DNA of 64,000 nucleotides, from assembly GCF_020073745.1 (NCBI RefSeq), contig NZ_JAIRAU010000001.1, positions 1-64,000 of the forward strand, written 5' to 3'. How positions within the stretch are numbered: position 1 is the first letter of the stretch; the number at the start of each line of letters is the position of its first letter. The notes under the pieces are model-generated. The model was not told the origin of the DNA and searched no databases. It was given only the letters and a program-made list of their open reading frames with translations. This document shows positions 60,097-64,000 of this stretch, in pieces. This DNA comes from Nannocystis pusilla. Its GTDB lineage: Bacteria; Myxococcota_A; Polyangia; Nannocystales; Nannocystaceae. The position numbers and the translations under genes are program-made.

Positions 60097-62763
60097 TCAC
60101 TCGCCTCGCCGGGCCCGCCACCACTCGCCGAGGTGCAGGCAAGCGGGCACGAGCGTGAGCGAGGCGAGCAGGCAGAAGGTCATGCCGACCACCGCGGTCC
60201 AGCCGAGCGAGCGCAGGCCGATGTGGTCGACGAACAGCATGCTCGAGAAGCCGATGACGGTGGTGACGGTGGTGAGGACCACGGCGCCGCCGGTCTCGCG
60301 CATGGTGTGCGCCAGCCGGCCGGCGCCCTCCTCGCGGTGGCGGTGGATGATGTGCAGCGAGTCGTCCTGGCCCATGCCGACCAGCAGCGGCAGCGCGACC
60401 AGGTTGAACAGGTTGAGGGTCCAGCCCATCCACACGAACACGCCGGCCAGCCAGCACAGCGCGACGCCGACGGTGGCGAACACGAGCGCCGCGCCGGCGA
60501 TGCTGCGGAACATCACCAGGGCGGTGGCGATGAGCACGCCGAACACGGCGCACATCACCAGCGGCCCGTCGCCGCGGATGGCGTCGACGACCTCGGGCAC
60601 GACGAAGTGCGAGCCGACCGCCGGGGCCGGGCCGAGCGGCGTGTCGATGGTGTCGAAGGCGTCGTGGATCCGCTTGGCGTGGGCGTACTCGGACTTGGGC
60701 CCGCGCTGCCAGCAGGCGACGAAGCGGCCAAGCTCGCCGTGCATGTCAGTGAACTGGACCTTGACCCACGCCGGCAGGTCGTCGGGCCCGACCGGGCGCT
60801 CGACCTGCAGGTAGCGCTCCCACGACCTCAGCTTGTCGAGCTCGGCGTCGCTGAACGAGCCGCGCTTGTTGTCGATGCGCTGCTTGATGTCGCCGATGAC
60901 CTGCAGCTTCTCCTGCTGCAGCTCGGGCACGAAGGTGTAGATCGACAGCACGCTGCTGAGCAGGTCGTCCATCTCGCGCAGGCGCTCGGGCGGGTACTGC
61001 TTCAGCTGCTCGCGCACGGCCGGGTCGACCTTGCCGCGCTGGCGCGCGAGCTCGGCGAGGCGGACGAACTTCGGGTCGTCGGGCTCGACGTCCTCGTCCT
61101 CTTCCTCGTCGTCGACGGCCTTCGGCTTCGGCGCCGGCTCGGGCTCGGGCTTCGGCTTGCGCGGCGTGTCGGAGTAGGGCTCAAGGCCGGTGATCTCGGC
61201 GATCTCCTCCGGCTCGAGGTCGAGGATCGCCTGCAGCTGGCGGTTCACGGCCTCGGTGTGCGCGAGGCCGTCGGTGAGGACGATCGTCGGGTCGGTCGAC
61301 TGCGTGCGGCCGACGGCGTCGCGGTACTCGTTGGCCCGCTTCTGCTCCTCGGGGCTGGTGCGGTCGGGCGGGCCCAGCTTGCCGAGGTTGTATTCGAAGC
61401 CGATGTTCGGCGCCGCGGCGGCGCCGCAGAGCCCGACGAGCAGGCAGACGAGGACTGTCCCGAGGGCCAGGTAGGGGAACTTGCGCGAGACGATCGCCGC
61501 GCCCGGGGCCTCGCGCGCGGGGGGCGGCGGCACGCGCCAGGGCCGGATGCGCTCGAGCACGAGGGCGAGCGCGGGCAGGACCACCAGCGCGGCGACGAGG
61601 GCGATCATGATGCCGAGGCTGCCGATCACCCCGAACTGCGAGAAGCCGCGGAACTCGGCGAGGACGAGGAACAGGAACGCGAAGGCGGTGCTCAGCGCGC
61701 CGCCGGCGGTCGACGCCCCGGTGGTGGCGATCGTGGTGGTGATCGCGGCCAGTTGATCGAGGCCGCGGCGCCGCTCGTCGCGGTAGCGCGAGAGGATGTG
61801 GGTGCCGAAGTCGATGCCGAGGCCGAGGGTGACGGCGAAGATGAAGGCGCTGACGAGGTTGAGCTCGCCGTAGGCGGCCCAGCCGATCGCCAGCGTGGTG
61901 ACGACGGCGGTCAGCAGCGGCACGAGCACCAGCGGGACGGCTCGCAGGCCGCGGAAGTAGAGCGCCACCACCAGCAGGAGCAGGCCGAACGCGACCGCGG
62001 TGCCGGAGATGATGTCGCGCTCGAGGCTGCTGGCCTGGGCGGTGTGCTCGGCGTAGCTGCCGTCGATCGTGACCTCGATGTCGGGGTGGAACTTGTTCGG
62101 CTCGAGGCCGTCGATGGCGGCCCGCAGGTTGCGCGACAGGCCGCGCGCGAACGAGATGTCGGTGTTGGCCCGGGTCGGCCGCGCGCGCACGACGACGAGC
62201 CGGCCCTCGTCGCGCTCGAAGTACTCGGAGGGCTCGCGGTCGAGGCCGTAGCGCTCGCGCAGCGCCTTCTCGTCGAGGTCGAGGTCGTCGCTCTCGCCGG
62301 CGGCCTCGCGGTCCTCGGGGAACATGCTGAGCTCGCGGCGGACGCGGGCCTGGATGGCGTCGATGACCCGCTGGCGCAGGTCGAGCAGGTCCTGCAGGTC
62401 GGCGTAGAGCAGCAGGTTGTCGCGGAAGAACTGCGGGTCGCGACGGAACAGGACGTAGCGGATGTCGTCGCGCTGCTCGAGGGTCTCGGCGATCGCGGCG
62501 CCGAGAGCCAGGTTGGCGGCGCGGTCGGGGCCGCGGACGGTGACGTAGAGGTCGGATTGATTGCCGAGCCGCTCGCTGACGGCGTCGAGGCGCACGACGC
62601 TCGGGGCGTCGTCGGGCAGCAGCGCGCGCAGCTCCTGGTCGATGCCGAGCCGGCGCGTGCCGAAGTAGCCGAGCACGCCGAGCAGCAGGGCGACGAGCAC
62701 GATCGCCAGCGGGCGGCGCACGACGAGCGCGGCGAGGCCGGTGGCGCGGGAGGAGTCGCTCAT
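60097..62763 (-). CDS. RND/MMPL-family exporter (hopanoid/lipid transporter-like)
   Basis: An 888-residue membrane protein with two sets of RND helices. An N-terminal helix (about 18-38) and a large periplasmic loop are followed by helices 2-6 (LGLGIDFGTHIL conserved Asp), then a second periplasmic loop containing a Pro/Lys and Glu/Asp-rich insert, and a final helix set (LLVGMGQDDSLHIIH). Such proteins export lipids or glycolipids. The ATG at 62763 follows TATAAG by 12 bases. Position between manC and glycosyltransferase genes suggests glycolipid export. Confidence 0.88.
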   Translation of the reverse strand: MSDSSRATGLAALVVRRPLAIVLVALLLGVLGYFGTRRLGIDQELRALLPDDAPSVVRLDAVSERLGNQSDLYVTVRGPDRAANLALGAAIAETLEQRDDIRYVLFRRDPQFFRDNLLLYADLQDLLDLRQRVIDAIQARVRRELSMFPEDREAAGESDDLDLDEKALRERYGLDREPSEYFERDEGRLVVVRARPTRANTDISFARGLSRNLRAAIDGLEPNKFHPDIEVTIDGSYAEHTAQASSLERDIISGTAVAFGLLLLVVALYFRGLRAVPLVLVPLLTAVVTTLAIGWAAYGELNLVSAFIFAVTLGLGIDFGTHILSRYRDERRRGLDQLAAITTTIATTGASTAGGALSTAFAFLFLVLAEFRGFSQFGVIGSLGIMIALVAALVVLPALALVLERIRPWRVPPPPAREAPGAAIVSRKFPYLALGTVLVCLLVGLCGAAAAPNIGFEYNLGKLGPPDRTSPEEQKRANEYRDAVGRTQSTDPTIVLTDGLAHTEAVNRQLQAILDLEPEEIAEITGLEPYSDTPRKPKPEPEPAPKPKAVDDEEEDEDVEPDDPKFVRLAELARQRGKVDPAVREQLKQYPPERLREMDDLLSSVLSIYTFVPELQQEKLQVIGDIKQRIDNKRGSFSDAELDKLRSWERYLQVERPVGPDDLPAWVKVQFTDMHGELGRFVACWQRGPKSEYAHAKRIHDAFDTIDTPLGPAPAVGSHFVVPEVVDAIRGDGPLVMCAVFGVLIATALVMFRSIAGAALVFATVGVALCWLAGVFVWMGWTLNLFNLVALPLLVGMGQDDSLHIIHRHREEGAGRLAHTMRETGGAVVLTTVTTVIGFSSMLFVDHIGLRSLGWTAVVGMTFCLLASLTLVPACLHLGEWWRARRGE

Positions 62764-62776
62764 GCGGGCGTGGGCC

Positions 62777-63766
62777 TTATACCAGGAGCGCCGCGACGGT
62801 GCTGACGACCACCTCGGAGACCGGCGGCATGGCGGCGACGAGGTCGTGCGCGGCGAATTCACCGCCGCGCGCGCGGGTCAGGAATTCGGCGAGGTCGCGG
62901 GCGCCGAGGTCCTCGATGCTGCGGCCGAGCGCGACCCCGGCGTGCTCGGCGAGCTGGGCGTTGAGCGCCTGCTCGGCGTCGCCGCGGCGGTACAGCGCCA
63001 GCGCCGGCTTGCGCAGCATGACGCACTCGGCGAGCACGTTGCTGCCGGCGGAGGTGATGACGCCGTCGCAGCGGCGCAGGTGGTCGGCGAAGCCGGCTCG
63101 GTCGCTGCGATGAAACCGCAGGCCCGGCAGCCCGGGGTCGCGCTCGCCGAAGCAAATCACTTCGGCGCCGACGGCGAGGGCCAGGGCGAGGGCGTCGCGG
63201 CCGTTGTCGTCGCGGAAGTAGGCCAGCAGGAAGCCGTCGCGCGTGACGGGCCCGCGCAGGTCGTCGCGCAGGTCGGGGCGAGCGACGGCGACGCGCGGGT
63301 CGGCGGCCGTGAACGGGAGGAAGTGGACGGCGACGAGGCGGTCGGCGAGCACCAGCGGGGCGTTGTTGAGCCGCTCGTACAGCCGCAGCAGCGCCGGCGG
63401 GCGCACCGGCAGGCGTCCGTGGGTGAGCGCGAGGCCGTGGTCGACGGCGACGCCGGGGACCTTGCTCCGGCGCGCGAGCACGAGGCTCGGCTGGTCGCCG
63501 TCGCTGACGACGCACTGCGGCGCGGCGGCGGCGAACCGCGCGGCGTCGCTCGACAGCCGCCGCAACCACCCGCCGGGCGCCGCGAGGCCGGGGCGGACGA
63601 TCGGGATGGATGTATATCGGGACATGTTCTTTAAAACATGTTCCGAATCACCGCCGGCGAACACGTGCAGCTGGTGGCCGGCGTCGCCCAGGGCGCGCGC
63701 GCAGGCGAGGGCCCGGCTGGCGTGACCGCGGCCGCGGCCGTGCACGACGAGGCTGACGCGCGCCAT
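62777..63766 (-). CDS. GT-B glycosyltransferase (MurG/UGT-like)
   Basis: A 329-residue protein with the N-terminal glycine-rich motif of GT28/GT1 enzymes (HGRGRGHASRALACARAL, GHQLHVFAGG), VVSDGDQPS and VAVDHG, and a C-terminal CDGVITSAGSNVLAECVMLRKPALAL that binds the nucleotide sugar. A GGACATGTTC...GAACATG-type pair (63621-63650) is embedded in codons between the first beta-strands (SEHVLKNMSRY). It ends 13 bases before the RND gene, so they form an operon. Confidence 0.85.
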   Translation of the reverse strand: MARVSLVVHGRGRGHASRALACARALGDAGHQLHVFAGGDSEHVLKNMSRYTSIPIVRPGLAAPGGWLRRLSSDAARFAAAAPQCVVSDGDQPSLVLARRSKVPGVAVDHGLALTHGRLPVRPPALLRLYERLNNAPLVLADRLVAVHFLPFTAADPRVAVARPDLRDDLRGPVTRDGFLLAYFRDDNGRDALALALAVGAEVICFGERDPGLPGLRFHRSDRAGFADHLRRCDGVITSAGSNVLAECVMLRKPALALYRRGDAEQALNAQLAEHAGVALGRSIEDLGARDLAEFLTRARGGEFAAHDLVAAMPPVSEVVVSTVAALLV

Positions 63767-63769
63767 GAC

Positions 63770-64000
63770 TCAGGCCTCGACGAGGGCGCGCGCGGACACC
63801 ACGGCGTCGCCGACGGCCCAGCGCAGGAGGCCGTCGATCTCGCGGCGCAGCACCGCGTGGCGCATGTCGGCCGGGTGGATCGCCACGCGCGCGGGCCACA
63901 GGCGCCGGGCCGGGCGCGCGAGCCGGCAGTAGAGGAGGCTCGACCACAGCCGCGCCGGCGTGCGGCTGGCGTAATTGAGGACGACGCTGGTCCGCCGCGC
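63770..64000 (-). CDS. Probable polysaccharide deacetylase (DUF2334-like), C-terminal fragment
   Basis: The last 76 codons of a gene entering from the right edge. The peptide contains NYASRTPARLWSSLLY and VAIHPADMRH followed by a LLRWAV helix; Ile-His-Pro-x-Asp near the C-terminus is typical of NodB-fold polysaccharide deacetylases of the DUF2334 type. Its stop is 3 bases from the glycosyltransferase start, so it is the upstream gene of the same operon. Confidence 0.6.
   Translation of the reverse strand, partial: ARRTSVVLNYASRTPARLWSSLLYCRLARPARRLWPARVAIHPADMRHAVLRREIDGLLRWAVGDAVVSARALVEA

Overview
The window is a very GC-rich stretch of chromosome from a Gram-negative, soil-type bacterium, most likely a myxobacterium (Myxococcota). 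The clearest marker is a secreted protein at 51306-52043 that ends in a MYXO-CTERM-like tail (Gly-Cys, hydrophobic segment, Arg cluster). Further signs are abundant lipoproteins with Ser/Thr/Gly-rich linkers, a Ser/Thr kinase with a C-terminal sensor region, large regulatory-like/PDZ surface proteins, and many accessory genes of unknown role. I saw no rRNA or tRNA genes, no CRISPR array and no insertion sequence with a transposase.

Layout. 1-7.7 kb: end of an asparagine synthetase, then a YhaN/SbcC-like ATPase and its YhaO/SbcD-like nuclease, separated by about 1.7 kb of repeats. 7.2-13.7 kb: a tandem family of carboxypeptidase-regulatory-like/PDZ proteins (one pseudogene, two intact genes). 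13.7-23.8 kb: fatty-acid desaturase, two-component system with a lipoprotein, MiaE, a VOC protein, a PAS-GGDEF-EAL protein, a CheY-like receiver, a metallo-beta-lactamase-fold hydrolase and Bpt. 23.9-35.5 kb: a FadR-type regulator with its palindromic operator and a fatty-acid hydroxylase, an AstE-like deacylase, an HD protein, DUF1244-YjbQ-TtcA, SSB, RseP, UvrC. 35.5-45.9 kb: MFS transporter, mini-RNase III, two tandem copper-monooxygenase-fold lipoproteins, YbaK, a PQQ-type sugar dehydrogenase, a Ser/Thr kinase and an HtrA protease. 45.9-56.9 kb: Hsp33, RluA-like synthase, a small EGKCG-motif lipoprotein, a CCA-enzyme-like HD protein, glutaredoxin, the MYXO-CTERM protein, a thioredoxin-like lipoprotein, asparaginase, a WYL regulator and a UbiB kinase. 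56.9-64 kb: a surface-glycan block with two glycosyltransferases, ManC, an RND/MMPL exporter and the end of a polysaccharide deacetylase.

Three sequence systems run across these genes. (1) A highly iterated short palindrome, core GGACATGTCC or TGTCC-loop-GGACA, occurs inside genes and, in paired hairpin form, just after stop codons. Seven of the nine convergent gene pairs have one between them, so it looks like the local terminator and resembles uptake-sequence systems in its distribution. (2) A family of about 167-bp long inverted repeats centred on such a palindrome (five full copies plus shorter relatives). Their arms differ between copies but stay complementary within each copy, which is covariation suggesting a selected hairpin or RNA, or arm-to-arm conversion. 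Three full copies lie between the yhaO- and yhaN-like genes, whose SbcCD relatives cut DNA hairpins. (3) A TANNNT hexamer 5-12 bases before the start codon of about 19 genes, usually with no Shine-Dalgarno sequence, as expected of leaderless transcription.
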